A stretch of 52,103 nt of DNA from Rhizomonospora bruguierae. Lineage in GTDB: Bacteria > Actinomycetota > Actinomycetes > Mycobacteriales > Micromonosporaceae. Of the stretch, positions 1 through 8,288 are shown piece after piece. The notes beneath the pieces were generated by a model. That model was not told the DNA's origin. It made no database searches and worked only from the letters and a program-made list of their open reading frames with translations. The number at the start of each line of letters is the position of its first letter. The first letter of the stretch is position 1. The DNA is taken from contig NZ_BBQH01000043.1 of assembly GCF_018397995.1 (NCBI RefSeq), positions 1-52,103 of the forward strand, written 5' to 3'. Position numbers and translations under genes: made by a program.

Positions 1-187
1 CCTGGCCGTGAACTCCTCTTCCAGGGAGTCCGTGTCCGTCTCATCCGTCCACCAGCCTGGCCAGACGTCGACACCGGAAGGCGCGCTGAGATCACCTACA
101 CGCCTCGGGATCTGCGGCCGAGCTGCCTCTGACCCTGCCCAAATCCCTGCCGGGGCTTCCGGGGGAGCTGAAACAGGGCGTGGGTCA
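1..187. other. left edge, no gene called
   Basis: No complete gene is visible. On the minus strand a short frame at about 1-110 has actinobacterial codon bias and encodes an acidic stretch rich in Asp, Glu and Thr. It has no usable start inside the window and runs off the edge, so it could be the start of a neighbouring gene but cannot be called. Confidence 0.4.
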
Positions 188-898
188 TTAGTCCCAGCAG
201 AGGCAGAAGGGCTTGCCGGCAGGGTCGGCGTAGACCCGCCAGTTCACCCCGCCCGAGGCCAGTGAGGTGGCGCCGAGCTTCAGCGCCGCCGCCTCGGCCG
301 CGTCGATGTTGTCGACCGTGACGTCGAGATGGAACTGCTGCGGATACGCGGGGTCGGGCCACCGCGGCGCCTGGTACTCGGCGATCTGTTGGAACATCAC
401 CGGCTGTGCCCCGTCCTCGCCGATCATCGCCACGCCTTCGCCCTCGTACGTGACGGGCTTGCCGAGGAGTGTTGCGTAGAACGTGCTCAGGTTTTTGGCG
501 TCGGGGCAGTCGAGCATCACGTCCGCGAGAGTGGTTTCCGGCGTTGCCGGGAACAGGCACAGGTCGAACGGGTGCCCGGCCGGGTCGGCCAGCGTGTGGA
601 AGTTCTGGTTCTTGCGCAGCGGCTCGGCGCCCAGTTCGACCGCCTTCGCCGAGGCGGCGTCGAGGTCCGGCACGCGTAGGTCGAGGTGCGCCTGCTGCGG
701 GTACGCCGGGTCGGGCCACCGCGGCGGTACGCGGTCGGGGCTGTGCTGGACGGCGATGCGCCACCCGTCCCGGGTTTCCATCGAGATCCAGTCGTCTTCG
801 GTGGACCGCTCGGTCCGCCCGAGGAGGGCGGTGTAGAACGCGGCGATCCGTCGGACGTCGGGCGCGTCGAGCACCACCGCGCGCAACGTGCCGATCAT
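188..898 (-). CDS. VOC family protein, two glyoxalase-like domains
   Basis: This 236-residue protein is an internal duplication of the vicinal-oxygen-chelate fold. Residues 1-118 and 121-236 each carry a domain, and the element RWPDPAYPQQ followed by HLD recurs near residues 60 and 179. Each half ends in a DPAG-hP-F-LC block, as in the glyoxalase-like/PhnB-type group found in actinobacteria. Family members are metal-dependent lyases, dioxygenases or antibiotic-binding proteins, and the substrate cannot be inferred here. The start is the ATG just downstream of a GGGAGGGAG Shine-Dalgarno. It is transcribed alone. Confidence 0.9.
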   Translation of the reverse strand: MIGTLRAVVLDAPDVRRIAAFYTALLGRTERSTEDDWISMETRDGWRIAVQHSPDRVPPRWPDPAYPQQAHLDLRVPDLDAASAKAVELGAEPLRKNQNFHTLADPAGHPFDLCLFPATPETTLADVMLDCPDAKNLSTFYATLLGKPVTYEGEGVAMIGEDGAQPVMFQQIAEYQAPRWPDPAYPQQFHLDVTVDNIDAAEAAALKLGATSLASGGVNWRVYADPAGKPFCLCWD

Positions 899-1083
899 CG
901 CACGCTCCCTCCCGAGTCACCGCCCATCATGCTCGGGCTTGCCGCCCGGCCGGGAACATTTCGTCGAGTATCTGTGCGATCCACAACGGGTCGACGCGCC
1001 ATGGGCGCCAGGATGCGGGCGAAGAGTTCGACGGGCAACGGCAGCGGCGGGGCGGAGGGGCGGTCCGGGGTATCGCCAGCCGA

Positions 1084-1089
1084 TACTCT
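1084..1089 (+). promoter_or_regulatory. -10 element (TACTCT) for a leaderless gene
   Basis: TACTCT fits the actinobacterial TAnnnT -10 pattern and ends exactly 6 nt before the ATG at 1096. No Shine-Dalgarno lies between. The mRNA would therefore begin at or next to the start codon. Confidence 0.5.
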
Positions 1090-1095
1090 GCCGCC

Positions 1096-1416
1096 ATGGC
1101 GTCGGTGGCTCCCGTTATGGATGTGGTGTTCGGCGTGGCCGGGCTGCTCTCCGCCGGTGTCGCCGTCGCCCTTGTCCTCGGCAGCCGCCGTCACCCGGGT
1201 GCCGCCGTCCCGTGGCGGGACCGGCTCATTCCCGCGCCGAGGCTGCTTTCCCTGGTGTTCGTGCTGCTTGCCGCCGCGTGGGTGGCGCTGTGCACGTCCC
1301 GGCTGGCGTTCGGGGTCGACAGCGGCGGGCAGCGGAGCGCGATCGTGCTCGCCTGGCTGCTGTTCGTGGCCGCCGCGCTCACCCACGTCAAGTGGCTGCG
1401 CCTGCGTCGGCCGTGA
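1096..1416 (+). CDS. small hypothetical membrane protein
   Basis: This 106-residue protein has about three predicted membrane segments: residues 8-28, roughly 48-68 and 80-98. It has a short basic C-terminus ending RLRRP. I do not recognise the family. The ATG at 1096 is chosen because a TAnnnT hexamer lies 6 nt upstream, suggesting leaderless expression, and because codon bias is consistent from there. The neighbours are unrelated in function. Confidence 0.7.
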   Translation: MASVAPVMDVVFGVAGLLSAGVAVALVLGSRRHPGAAVPWRDRLIPAPRLLSLVFVLLAAAWVALCTSRLAFGVDSGGQRSAIVLAWLLFVAAALTHVKWLRLRRP

Positions 1417-1675
1417 TCGCCCCGGCTCCGGTTGGGTCCCCACGGCATCATCCGGTGACGCGTGCGACCGGGGGTCGGCCCGGTGGTAGGCGGCCTGCGA
1501 GCCGCGTCATCATCTTGATCGTGGACGCTCGGGCACAGCACGATGGTTGCGGGACCGGACGAAACAGGTCCGCCCGGAGGGCAGGATCGTCCGGCCGGCG
1601 TGACGTGGCGTCGGGCGGGACAAAACCCGCTCGGACGACGGGTCAAAACCGTTCAGTCGCGGCCGTCGATCAGGC

Positions 1676-2803
1676 ATGCTGTTCCGCGTAGCCATGCGTG
1701 CCTTCGTCTCGGGTCGACGCCCGATGAGCTCCGGTTCCCGCGCCGGTCTTGGCGCGGCCGTCATGCTGCTTTCGCTCGTCTCCGTGGTGGAGTGGGCCGA
1801 CGGCGCGCAGGCGAATTATCTGGGACTGGTGGCGGCCGCGCCGTTCCTCGCGGCGGCGTTCGCGTCGTGGACCGTGGTGCTGGGCGTGGGCGTGGCGTCG
1901 ACCGCGATCAGCGTGGCGTTCGCCCTGAACGGGCCGCCGTTCCGGCTGGCGACGGCGGTGAACATCCTGGGCGTGGTGCTGGCCACCGGTATCGCGGCGG
2001 CGGTGGCGGCGGTGCGCAGCCGGCAGGCGGAGCGGATCGCGGAGTTATCGCGGCTGGCGTCGGTGGCGCAGCAGGCGGTGCTGCGGCCGTTAGGTCCGCG
2101 GATCGGGACGATGGCGATCGCCGGCCGGTACATCTCGGCGAGCGCGGCGGCGGACATCGGCGGGGACCTTTACGAGGCGCTGGACACCCCGTACGGTGTG
2201 CGGATCCTCATCGGCGACGTGCGCGGCAAGGGGCTGGACGCGGTCCGGCTGGGCAGCATCGTGCTCGGGTCGTACCGGCATGTGGCGTATGAGCGGGCGG
2301 ACCTGCGCGCGATCGTGGGTGACCTGGACCGGGCGGTGGCGCGGTCGGTGGGCGAGGAGGATTTCGTCACGGCGGCGCTGGTGGAGGAGCGCGGCGGGAC
2401 GCTGACGATCGTCAACTGCGGTCACCCGTCGCCGTTGCTGCTGCGGCGCGGTCAGGTGATCACGCTGGAGCCGCCGTCGCCGGCGCCGCCGCTGGGCTTC
2501 ATGCCGGTGGTGCGGCCCCGGGTGGAGCGGTTGGAGCCGGGCGACCGGTTGCTGCTGTTCACGGACGGCCTGGGCGAGGCGCGCCGGGACGGCGAGTTCT
2601 TCCCGACCGCGGAGCGTGCCTGGCAGTTGCTGGGCCACGGGACCGTCGGGGACGGGCTGGCGTCGCTGGAGAGCGCCCTGGTGGAGTGGGTGCGCGGGCG
2701 GCTGGACGACGACATCGCGCTGGTGCTGATGGAGTACACCGGCACGCAGGCGGTCACCACGGCCGCGGTCCCGAGCTGGGAAGTCGGGACGAATGGCACC
2801 TAG
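1676..2803 (+). CDS. membrane-anchored PP2C/SpoIIE-type serine phosphatase
   Basis: The N-terminus (about residues 25-115) holds three to four hydrophobic helices. The rest is a SpoIIE-like PP2C domain. The metal-binding signatures are visible: ADIGGDLYEAL near 159-169, GDVRGKGLDAV near 180-190, FTDGLGEAR, and the closing DDDIALVLM. Such proteins dephosphorylate anti-sigma-factor antagonists in partner-switching cascades in actinobacteria. No sensor domain beyond the membrane part, and no adjacent kinase or sigma factor, is visible, so the partner is unknown. The start is uncertain: ATGs at 1676, 1694 and 1724 are all possible, with no strong Shine-Dalgarno. Its stop shares a CTAG with the convergent small gene. 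Confidence 0.9.
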   Translation: MLFRVAMRAFVSGRRPMSSGSRAGLGAAVMLLSLVSVVEWADGAQANYLGLVAAAPFLAAAFASWTVVLGVGVASTAISVAFALNGPPFRLATAVNILGVVLATGIAAAVAAVRSRQAERIAELSRLASVAQQAVLRPLGPRIGTMAIAGRYISASAAADIGGDLYEALDTPYGVRILIGDVRGKGLDAVRLGSIVLGSYRHVAYERADLRAIVGDLDRAVARSVGEEDFVTAALVEERGGTLTIVNCGHPSPLLLRRGQVITLEPPSPAPPLGFMPVVRPRVERLEPGDRLLLFTDGLGEARRDGEFFPTAERAWQLLGHGTVGDGLASLESALVEWVRGRLDDDIALVLMEYTGTQAVTTAAVPSWEVGTNGT

Positions 2804-2922
2804 CCGTTCACCTCGGCGGCCGCCGCCACGGGCGGTTCGGGTGCCGGTTGCGCGGCGCGGTGCCGCCCGACGTACCGGTGGTGCTGCTGCTGCCGGAGCA
2901 GAACGATCAGTCGATTGAGCAT
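2800..2922 (-). CDS. 40-residue hypothetical microprotein
   Basis: A strong Shine-Dalgarno (GGGGAGG) sits 7 nt before the ATG. The peptide begins MLNRLIVLLRQQQHHRY and continues with a basic, then Ala/Pro-rich, tail. A longer frame starts upstream at 2991, but the ribosome-binding site marks this ATG. Its stop overlaps the stop of the convergent phosphatase gene within the palindrome CTAG. I do not recognise the family. An amphipathic N-terminal helix is possible. Confidence 0.5.
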   Translation of the reverse strand: MLNRLIVLLRQQQHHRYVGRHRAAQPAPEPPVAAAAEVNG

Positions 2923-3094
2923 GGGGTTGCCTCCCCGGGCCGGCGCGCCCCCCGCTTGGGCGCGTTCACTGCGAGAAACGATCGCCAACACGGTCGGTCA
3001 CGAAATGACCGGCGTGGCTGCTTGCAAATCGCCCGAATGGAGGTAAAGCGGCCCGCACCGCGGGCCCGTGACCGGCGCGCGGTCAAGATCCAAC

Positions 3095-3124
3095 TTGCCG
3101 CTTCCTACCGGCCGGTAATACAGT
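3095..3124 (+). promoter_or_regulatory. fadE promoter: TTGCCG, 18 bp, TACAGT
   Basis: A -35 like TTGCCG (3095-3100) and a TAnnnT-type -10 TACAGT (3119-3124) are 18 bp apart, about 50 bp before the dehydrogenase ATG. The first operator palindrome lies wholly in the spacer. Confidence 0.5.
3106..3117. promoter_or_regulatory. operator palindrome 1 of fadE
   Basis: TACCGGCCGGTA is a perfect 12-bp palindrome with half-site TACCG, two central bases, then CGGTA. It fills the spacer of the proposed promoter. The same half-sites recur in the next site. Confidence 0.65.
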
Positions 3125-3127
3125 GCA

Positions 3128-3145
3128 GGTTACCGACCGGTAACC
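3128..3145. promoter_or_regulatory. operator palindrome 2 of fadE
   Basis: GGTTACCGACCGGTAACC has perfect 8-bp arms around two central bases and contains TACCG-N2-CGGTA, the same core as the upstream palindrome. Its centre is 25 bp from the first, over the expected transcription start. A TetR-type repressor is the likely ligand (inference). Confidence 0.65.
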
Positions 3146-3175
3146 ACGCGGCGAGAAGCGGGGGCCAGCGCGATC

Positions 3176-5032
3176 ATGAGTCACTACCGAAGCAACCTGC
3201 GGGACCTGGAGTTCAACCTCTTCGAGGTCTTCGGGGCCGATCGGGCGTTCGGCCACGAGCCGTACACCGAACTGGACGTGGACACGGCCCGCAGCATCCT
3301 CGCCGAGGTGGACCGCCTCGCCCGCGAGGATCTCGCCCCCAGCTTCGCGGCCGGCGACCGGAACCCGCCGGTGTTCGACCCGGCCACGCACTCGCTGACC
3401 ATGCCGGACGAGTTCCGCAAGTCGTTCGACGCCTTCATGGCCGCCGAGTTCTGGCGGCTGGACCTGCCCGCGGCGCTCGGCGGCACGAACGCGCCCCGCG
3501 CGCTGTGGTGGTCGCTGGCCGACCTCGTGCTCGGCGCCAACGCGCCGGTCTGGATGTACGCCTCGGGCCCGTCCTTCGCACACACCCTCTACCTGGAGGG
3601 GACGCCGGAGCAGAAGGAGTGGGCCAGGCTGTTCGTCGAGAAGCAGTGGGCCTCGACGATGGTGCTGACCGAGCCGGACGCGGGCTCGGATGTCGGCGCC
3701 GGGCGCACCCGCGCCATCGCGCAGCCGGACGGCTCGTACCACATCGAGGGTGTGAAGCGGTTCATCACCTCCGGCGAGCACGACCTGAGCGAGAACATCA
3801 TCCATTACGTGCTGGCCCGGCCGGTCGGCGTCGAGGGGGCGGGCGGCCCGGGCACCAAGGGCCTGTCGCTGTTCGTGGTGCCGAAGTTCCACTTCGACCC
3901 GAAGACCGGCGACCTGGGCGAGCGCAACGGCGTGTTCGCCACCAACGTCGAGCACAAGATGGGGCTGAAGGTCTCCACCACCTGCGAGCTGACGTTCGGC
4001 GAGCACGGCACCCCGGCCAAGGGCTGGCTGCTCGGGGACGTGCACGACGGCATCCGGCAGATGTTCCTGATCATCGAGTACGCCCGGATGATGGTCGGCA
4101 CGAAGGCGATCGCCACCCTCTCGACCGGGTACCTGAACGCGCTCGAGTACGCGAAGAACCGGGTGCAGGGCGCGGACCTGCTGCGCCAGGGCGACAAGAC
4201 GGCGCCCCGGGTCACGATCACCCACCACCCGGACGTCCGCCGCTCGCTGATGCTCCAGAAGGCGTACGCGGAGGGCCTGCGTGCCCTGGTCTGCTACACG
4301 GCGACCTGGCAGGACCGGATCAACATCGGGGCGGCGGCCGGCGACGAGGCGCAGGTCAAGCTCGCCAAGCGGGTCAACGACCTGCTGCTGCCGCTGATCA
4401 AGGGGTGCGGCTCGGAGCGGGCGTACGAACTGCTCGGCCACGAGTCGCTACAGACCTTCGGCGGCTCCGGCTTCCTCCAGGACTACCCGGTGGAGCAGTA
4501 CGTCCGCGACTCGAAGATCGACACCCTCTACGAGGGGACCACCGCGATCCAGAGCCTCGACCTGTTCTTCCGGAAGATCGTGAAGGACGGCGGCGCGTCG
4601 CTGCTGACCGTGGCCGGCGAGATCCAGCAGTTCGTCGAGTCCGAGGGTGGCGACGGGGAACTCAAGGAGGAGCGGCTGGCGCTGGGCAAGGCGCTGGCCG
4701 AGGTCCAGAAGATGCTCGGCGTGCTGACCGGCTGGCTCGGCGAGGCGCAGGGCGGTGAGCCGCGGGCGCTGTACAAGGTGGGGCTGAACAGTCGCCGGCT
4801 GCTGCTGGCGCTGGGCGACCTGGTGGTCGGCTGGCTACTCCAGCGGCAGGCCGAGGTGGCGCTGCGGGCGCTGAACGGCGAGGTCTCCGCCGCCGACCGC
4901 GCCTTCTACACCGGCAAGGTGGCCGCCGCCCGGTTCTTCGCCCACGAGGTACTGCCCCGCATCGGCGCCGACCGGCGGATCGTCGAGTCCACCTCGCTGG
5001 ACCTGATGGACCTGCCCGAAGAGGCGTTCTGA
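3176..5032 (+). CDS. fadE5: acyl-CoA dehydrogenase, FadE5-like
   Basis: This 618-residue protein follows the mycobacterial FadE5 (Rv0244c) pattern from memory: MSHYRSN start, NLFEVFG, the flavin/substrate loop [34 protein letters not shown] and [20 protein letters not shown]. The catalytic Glu of the LYEGT motif is at about residue 453, followed by [11 protein letters not shown]. It should oxidise acyl-CoA to trans-2-enoyl-CoA with FAD in fatty-acid beta-oxidation, in the cytoplasm. It is longer than classic 380-residue ACADs because of extra N- and C-terminal domains, as in FadE5. It stands alone with its own promoter carrying two related palindromes, so repression by an unlinked regulator is expected. 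Confidence 0.95.
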   Translation: MSHYRSNLRDLEFNLFEVFGADRAFGHEPYTELDVDTARSILAEVDRLAREDLAPSFAAGDRNPPVFDPATHSLTMPDEFRKSFDAFMAAEFWRLDLPAALGGTNAPRALWWSLADLVLGANAPVWMYASGPSFAHTLYLEGTPEQKEWARLFVEKQWASTMVLTEPDAGSDVGAGRTRAIAQPDGSYHIEGVKRFITSGEHDLSENIIHYVLARPVGVEGAGGPGTKGLSLFVVPKFHFDPKTGDLGERNGVFATNVEHKMGLKVSTTCELTFGEHGTPAKGWLLGDVHDGIRQMFLIIEYARMMVGTKAIATLSTGYLNALEYAKNRVQGADLLRQGDKTAPRVTITHHPDVRRSLMLQKAYAEGLRALVCYTATWQDRINIGAAAGDEAQVKLAKRVNDLLLPLIKGCGSERAYELLGHESLQTFGGSGFLQDYPVEQYVRDSKIDTLYEGTTAIQSLDLFFRKIVKDGGASLLTVAGEIQQFVESEGGDGELKEERLALGKALAEVQKMLGVLTGWLGEAQGGEPRALYKVGLNSRRLLLALGDLVVGWLLQRQAEVALRALNGEVSAADRAFYTGKVAAARFFAHEVLPRIGADRRIVESTSLDLMDLPEEAF

Positions 5033-5050
5033 GTCCGGCGTGACGGGCGT

Positions 5051-5074
5051 GGCCGGCGGGGTGCCCCGTCGGCC
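5051..5074 (+). terminator. hairpin after fadE
   Basis: GGCCGGCGGGG, a TG loop, then CCCCGTCGGCC forms a near-perfect 11-bp stem with one mismatch, 19 nt past the stop. No U-tract follows, as is usual in high-GC actinobacteria. Confidence 0.5.
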
Positions 5075-5100
5075 GTGTCTCCGCGGATGCCTGCGAAGTG

Positions 5101-5138
5101 CCTCCTATCCGGTTAGCCTGGCTTTACCGGATAGGAGG
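5101..5138 (+). promoter_or_regulatory. 12-bp inverted repeat covering the DUF6458 ribosome-binding site
   Basis: Left arm CCTCCTATCCGG (5101-5112) and right arm CCGGATAGGAGG (5127-5138) are perfect complements around a 14-nt centre. The right arm contains the Shine-Dalgarno GGAGG used by the ATG at 5143. A TAGCCT (TAnnnT) sits in the centre at 5114-5119. The repeat could therefore be a DNA operator flanking the -10, or an RNA hairpin hiding the ribosome-binding site. Confidence 0.65.
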
Positions 5139-5142
5139 TCGT

Positions 5143-5424
5143 ATGGGCATAGGTGGCGGGATCTTTCTCATCGCGATCGGCGCGATCCTGGTCTGGGGAG
5201 TCCGGGCGGATCTCCGCGTGCTCGACCTGCACGTGATCGGCTGGGTGCTGATCCTGACCGGAATCCTGGTCCTTGCCCTCACCCTCTGGTTCTGGAACGA
5301 CCGGCGGCGCCGCGGCCTGGTGACCGTGGTCGAGGAAACCAAGATCGCCCACGACCAGTCGGGCCGCCCGGTGCAGCCCGAGCCGCCCGACTCGTCGATC
5401 CCGCCCCCGCCCAGCGGCCCGTAG
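5143..5424 (+). CDS. DUF6458 family small membrane protein
   Basis: This 93-residue protein starts MGIGGGIFLIAIGAILVWGV, typical of DUF6458. It has two membrane helices, roughly residues 3-20 and 29-50, separated by a VLDLHVIGW turn. A basic NDRRRRG stop-transfer and a Pro-rich cytoplasmic tail follow. The function of the family is unknown. The ATG is fixed by GGAGG 4 nt upstream. It is convergent with the SixA-like gene, with only 15 nt between stops. Confidence 0.85.
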   Translation: MGIGGGIFLIAIGAILVWGVRADLRVLDLHVIGWVLILTGILVLALTLWFWNDRRRRGLVTVVEETKIAHDQSGRPVQPEPPDSSIPPPPSGP

Positions 5425-5439
5425 TCGCGGGCGGCGGCC

Positions 5440-5949
5440 TCAGCCGCGGGCGGTGTGCGAGGCGACCAGGCGCGCCGCCCCGGGCGTGCACTCCGCCCAC
5501 GATCCGGTGACGCCGTGCACGGCGATGCCCGCCGTCCGCAGCCCGTCCGAATCCGCGGTGCCGTCCGGGTCCAGCAGCGTGGACAGCTGCGAGATGGCCG
5601 GGTTGTGGCCGACCAGCAGGATCGTCGCGACCGTCGCCGGCGCGGCCCGGACCAGGGCGAGCAGCCTTTCCGTCGCGCTCCCGTAGATCTCCCGCTGGTA
5701 GCGCACCTCGGGCGCCGCGCCGTCCACCGTGTCGGCGAACGCCACCGCCACCCCGTGCCAGGTCTGGCGGGTCCGCCGGGCGGGCGAGCAGAGAACGAGA
5801 GCCGGAAGGTACCCGCGCCGGGCAAGCCAGGCGCCGGCGGTGGTCGAGTCGGCGAGACCGCGGGCGGTCAGGGGACGGTCCTCATCGGGCAGGTTCGGCG
5901 CCTGCTCGGCCTTCGCGTGCCGCAGCAACACCAGCGAGCGGTCGGTCAT
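5440..5949 (-). CDS. SixA-type histidine phosphatase
   Basis: This 169-residue histidine-phosphatase-superfamily protein has the RHG-like motif LLRHAKAEQ near the N-terminus (His 11), LCSPARRTRQTW, and a second catalytic His in LVGHNPAIS. The size and the RHA variant match SixA phosphohistidine phosphatases, which remove phosphate from histidine on HPt or PTS proteins. Here the substrate is unknown. An in-frame GTG six bases upstream (5955) is an alternative start. No clear Shine-Dalgarno is visible. Confidence 0.88.
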   Translation of the reverse strand: MTDRSLVLLRHAKAEQAPNLPDEDRPLTARGLADSTTAGAWLARRGYLPALVLCSPARRTRQTWHGVAVAFADTVDGAAPEVRYQREIYGSATERLLALVRAAPATVATILLVGHNPAISQLSTLLDPDGTADSDGLRTAGIAVHGVTGSWAECTPGAARLVASHTARG

Positions 5950-6074
5950 GGGCACAAGCTTGCCTGATGGAGCGAAGTGACGCCTGGGTAAACCGTCAAC
6001 GCCGGTGCCTCACGGGCGGCTTGGGGCCGGCGGCGCGGGTCGGCCGGCCCGTGCCCTGGGCTGCCGGCGGCCGG

Positions 6075-6749
6075 TCAGGCGAACAGTCCGAAGTAGATGG
6101 CCACGTGGTGGCAGAGCGCGGCGACCAGCGTGCAGGCGTGGAAGAACTCGTGGTGGCCGAAGATGGTCGGCCACGGATTCGGCCGGCGCAGCGCGTAGAA
6201 GACGGCGCCCACGCTGTAGGCCACGCCACCGATCAGCAGCAGCACCAGCGCCGCCACGCCGCCGCGGCGCAGGATGTCGGGGAGCACCGCGATCGCCACC
6301 CAGCCGAGCGCGATGTACAGCGGGGCGCCGAACCAGCGCGGCGCGTGCGGCCAGATCATCTTCAGCGCCACGCCGAGCATGGCGCCGCCCCAGACCACGC
6401 CCAGGATGACCCGCGCCCGGTCCGGCGGCAGCAGCAGCACCGAGAACGGGGTGTACGTGCCGGCGATGAAGACGAAAATCATCGAATGGTCCAGTCGCCG
6501 CATGACTTGGTAACCGCGCTCCGACCAGACCCGCCGGTGGTACAGCGCGCTGACCCCGAACAGCCCGCACACGGTCAGGCTGTAGATCGCGCAGCTCACC
6601 AGCGGGGCGATGCCCGGACGCGTCGCGGCCAGGGCACACAGGACGATGCCGGCCAGGCCGCCGGCGAAGAACGCGTAGGTGTGCAGCCAGCCGCGCAGCC
6701 GCGGTTTGCCGATGTCCACCGGCCGCAGCCGGGGTGCGGAGACGGTCAC
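6075..6749 (-). CDS. hemolysin III / PAQR family membrane protein
   Basis: This 224-residue protein has seven predicted membrane helices and the conserved family residues: SALYHR after helix 2, LDHSMIFVFIAGTYTP in helix 3, GHHEFFH before the last helix and CHH within it. These His/Asp/Ser residues form the metal site of the CREST/PAQR superfamily. Bacterial members (TrhA/YqfA) are linked to membrane energy state, and haemolytic activity is not generally established. The GTG start is preceded at 6 nt by TAACCT, suggesting a leaderless transcript. Confidence 0.9.
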   Translation of the reverse strand: MTVSAPRLRPVDIGKPRLRGWLHTYAFFAGGLAGIVLCALAATRPGIAPLVSCAIYSLTVCGLFGVSALYHRRVWSERGYQVMRRLDHSMIFVFIAGTYTPFSVLLLPPDRARVILGVVWGGAMLGVALKMIWPHAPRWFGAPLYIALGWVAIAVLPDILRRGGVAALVLLLIGGVAYSVGAVFYALRRPNPWPTIFGHHEFFHACTLVAALCHHVAIYFGLFA

Positions 6750-6755
6750 GCGATC

Positions 6756-6761
6756 AGGTTA
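6756..6761 (-). promoter_or_regulatory. -10 element (TAACCT) for a leaderless gene
   Basis: On the minus strand, TAACCT ends 6 nt before the GTG start of the hemolysin-III gene. No Shine-Dalgarno is present between them. Confidence 0.5.
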
Positions 6762-6817
6762 CGACACCGTAGGTTACCAGGAGGTAGTGAATCAAATCAC
6801 GGGCCGGGAGCGGCCGG

Positions 6818-7432
6818 ATGACCGGGCTGCGCCGCGCCGGCCCGTCCGGCCTGCTCATCGAGTGCGCCGACGGGGCCGCCGTCGAGTCCTGGCGCGCCGA
6901 ACTGTGGCGCCGGCGCGAGGCCGGGCAGCTCGCCGCCGCCGAGATCGTGCCAGGCGCGCGCTCGGTGCTGATCGACGGCCTCGCCGACCCCGCCGCCACG
7001 GCCGTCGCCATCGCCGCCTGGCCGCCGCCGCCGGCCGCCGGGCCCGCGTCCGGCCCGCTCGTCGAGATCCCGGTCCGCTTCGACGGTGAGGATCTGCCCG
7101 CCGTGGCCGAGCTTTGGGCCATCCCGGTACCGGAGGCAGCGCGCCGCCTGTGCGCCACCGAACTACGCGTGGCGTTCTGTGGCTTCGCTCCCGGGTTCGC
7201 GTACCTCACGGGACTGCCGGCGCGGTGGGCGGTGCCCCGGCTCGACACCCCGCGGGCGAGGGTGCCGGCCGGTTCCGTCGCGCTCGCGGGCGAGTACGCC
7301 GGCATCTACCCGTCCGGGTCGCCGGGCGGATGGCGGCTGGTCGGCCGGACCGAGGTCACCCTGTTCGACCTGGACCGCGACCCGCCCGCGCTGCTCGCGC
7401 CCGGCACCCGGGTCCGGCTGGTGGAGCGGTGA
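6818..7432 (+). CDS. pxpB: 5-oxoprolinase subunit PxpB
   Basis: This 204-residue KipI-like protein is the first gene of the operon pxpB-pxpC-pxpA. The family signature FCGFAPGFAYLTGL lies near residue 126, followed by PRLDTPRARVPAGSVALAG and YPSGSPGGWRLVGRT. PxpA, PxpB and PxpC together hydrolyse 5-oxo-L-proline to glutamate with ATP in the cytoplasm. KipI homologues were first described as sporulation kinase inhibitors. The gene context here favours oxoprolinase. The start lies after a GGGAG-type ribosome site. Confidence 0.93.
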   Translation: MTGLRRAGPSGLLIECADGAAVESWRAELWRRREAGQLAAAEIVPGARSVLIDGLADPAATAVAIAAWPPPPAAGPASGPLVEIPVRFDGEDLPAVAELWAIPVPEAARRLCATELRVAFCGFAPGFAYLTGLPARWAVPRLDTPRARVPAGSVALAGEYAGIYPSGSPGGWRLVGRTEVTLFDLDRDPPALLAPGTRVRLVER

Positions 7433-8283
7433 TCGAGGTCCGGCGCGCCGGCGCGCTCACCACCGTCCAGGACCTGGGCCGCCCCGGGTACGCGCACCTG
7501 GGCGTACCCCGGTCGGGCGCACTGGACCCACCCGCGCTCACGCTCGCGAACCGCCTCGTCGGCAACGCCCCGGGGGCTGCCGCCCTGGAGATCACCGCGA
7601 CCGGCTGTGCGATCCGGTTGCGCCGCGCGGCGGCCGTCGCGGTCACCGGCGCGTACGCCGAAGTCCGGGTGGACGGTCGGGCGGCCCAGTTCGCGGCGCC
7701 CCTGTCGCTGCCGGCCGGCACCACTGTGGACGTCGGACCGGCGCGCGCGGGCGTCCGGTCCTACCTCGCCGTCGGCGGTGGGCTGGCGGTGGCGCCGGTG
7801 CTCGGATCGCGGTCCACCGACACGCTGTCCGGGCTCGGCCCGGCCCCCCTGCGGGACGGGGACGTGCTGCCCCTGGGTACGCCGGAGAGGTTCCCGGCGG
7901 CGGACTTCGCGCCGTGGCGTCCCCCCGCGGGCGACCTGCTGCTCGCGGTGCGGTTCGGCCCGCGCGCGGACTGGTTCACCGACGACGCCCGCGGCACGCT
8001 GCTCAGTACCGAGTACAAGATCAGCCCGATGAGCAACCGGGTCGGTGCCCGACTGTCCGGCGCCCGGCTGGGCCGGGCCCGGGGCGGTGAGTTGCCGAGC
8101 GAGGGGCTGGTGCTCGGCGCGGTGCAGGTACCGGCGGCGGGCGAGCCGCTGATCTTCCTGGCCGACCACCCCACCACCGGCGGGTACCCGGTGATCGCCG
8201 TGGTCGAGGACGTGACGCCGCTGGCCCAGGCCGGGCCGGGCACCGCGGTCCGGTTCCGGGAGGTCGGCGGGCCGGTACGGTGA
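7429..8283 (+). CDS. pxpC: 5-oxoprolinase subunit PxpC
   Basis: This 284-residue member of the biotin-dependent carboxyltransferase-like (KipA/AHS2) family contains the N-terminal VQDLGRPGYAHLGVPRSGALD block and the STEYKISPMSNRVGARL and LADHPTTGGYPVIA blocks. The GTG start overlaps the pxpB stop in GTGA, so translation is coupled. It acts with PxpB on 5-oxoproline phosphorylation and ring opening. Confidence 0.93.
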   Translation: MIEVRRAGALTTVQDLGRPGYAHLGVPRSGALDPPALTLANRLVGNAPGAAALEITATGCAIRLRRAAAVAVTGAYAEVRVDGRAAQFAAPLSLPAGTTVDVGPARAGVRSYLAVGGGLAVAPVLGSRSTDTLSGLGPAPLRDGDVLPLGTPERFPAADFAPWRPPAGDLLLAVRFGPRADWFTDDARGTLLSTEYKISPMSNRVGARLSGARLGRARGGELPSEGLVLGAVQVPAAGEPLIFLADHPTTGGYPVIAVVEDVTPLAQAGPGTAVRFREVGGPVR

Positions 8284-8288
8284 GGGCG

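Noticed and set aside
2686-4758. Plus-strand frame of about 690 codons across the phosphatase end and fadE
   Set aside because: It overlaps two well-supported genes in another frame, is Arg/Gly/Pro-rich with no family features, and follows the GC-skew of the real genes.
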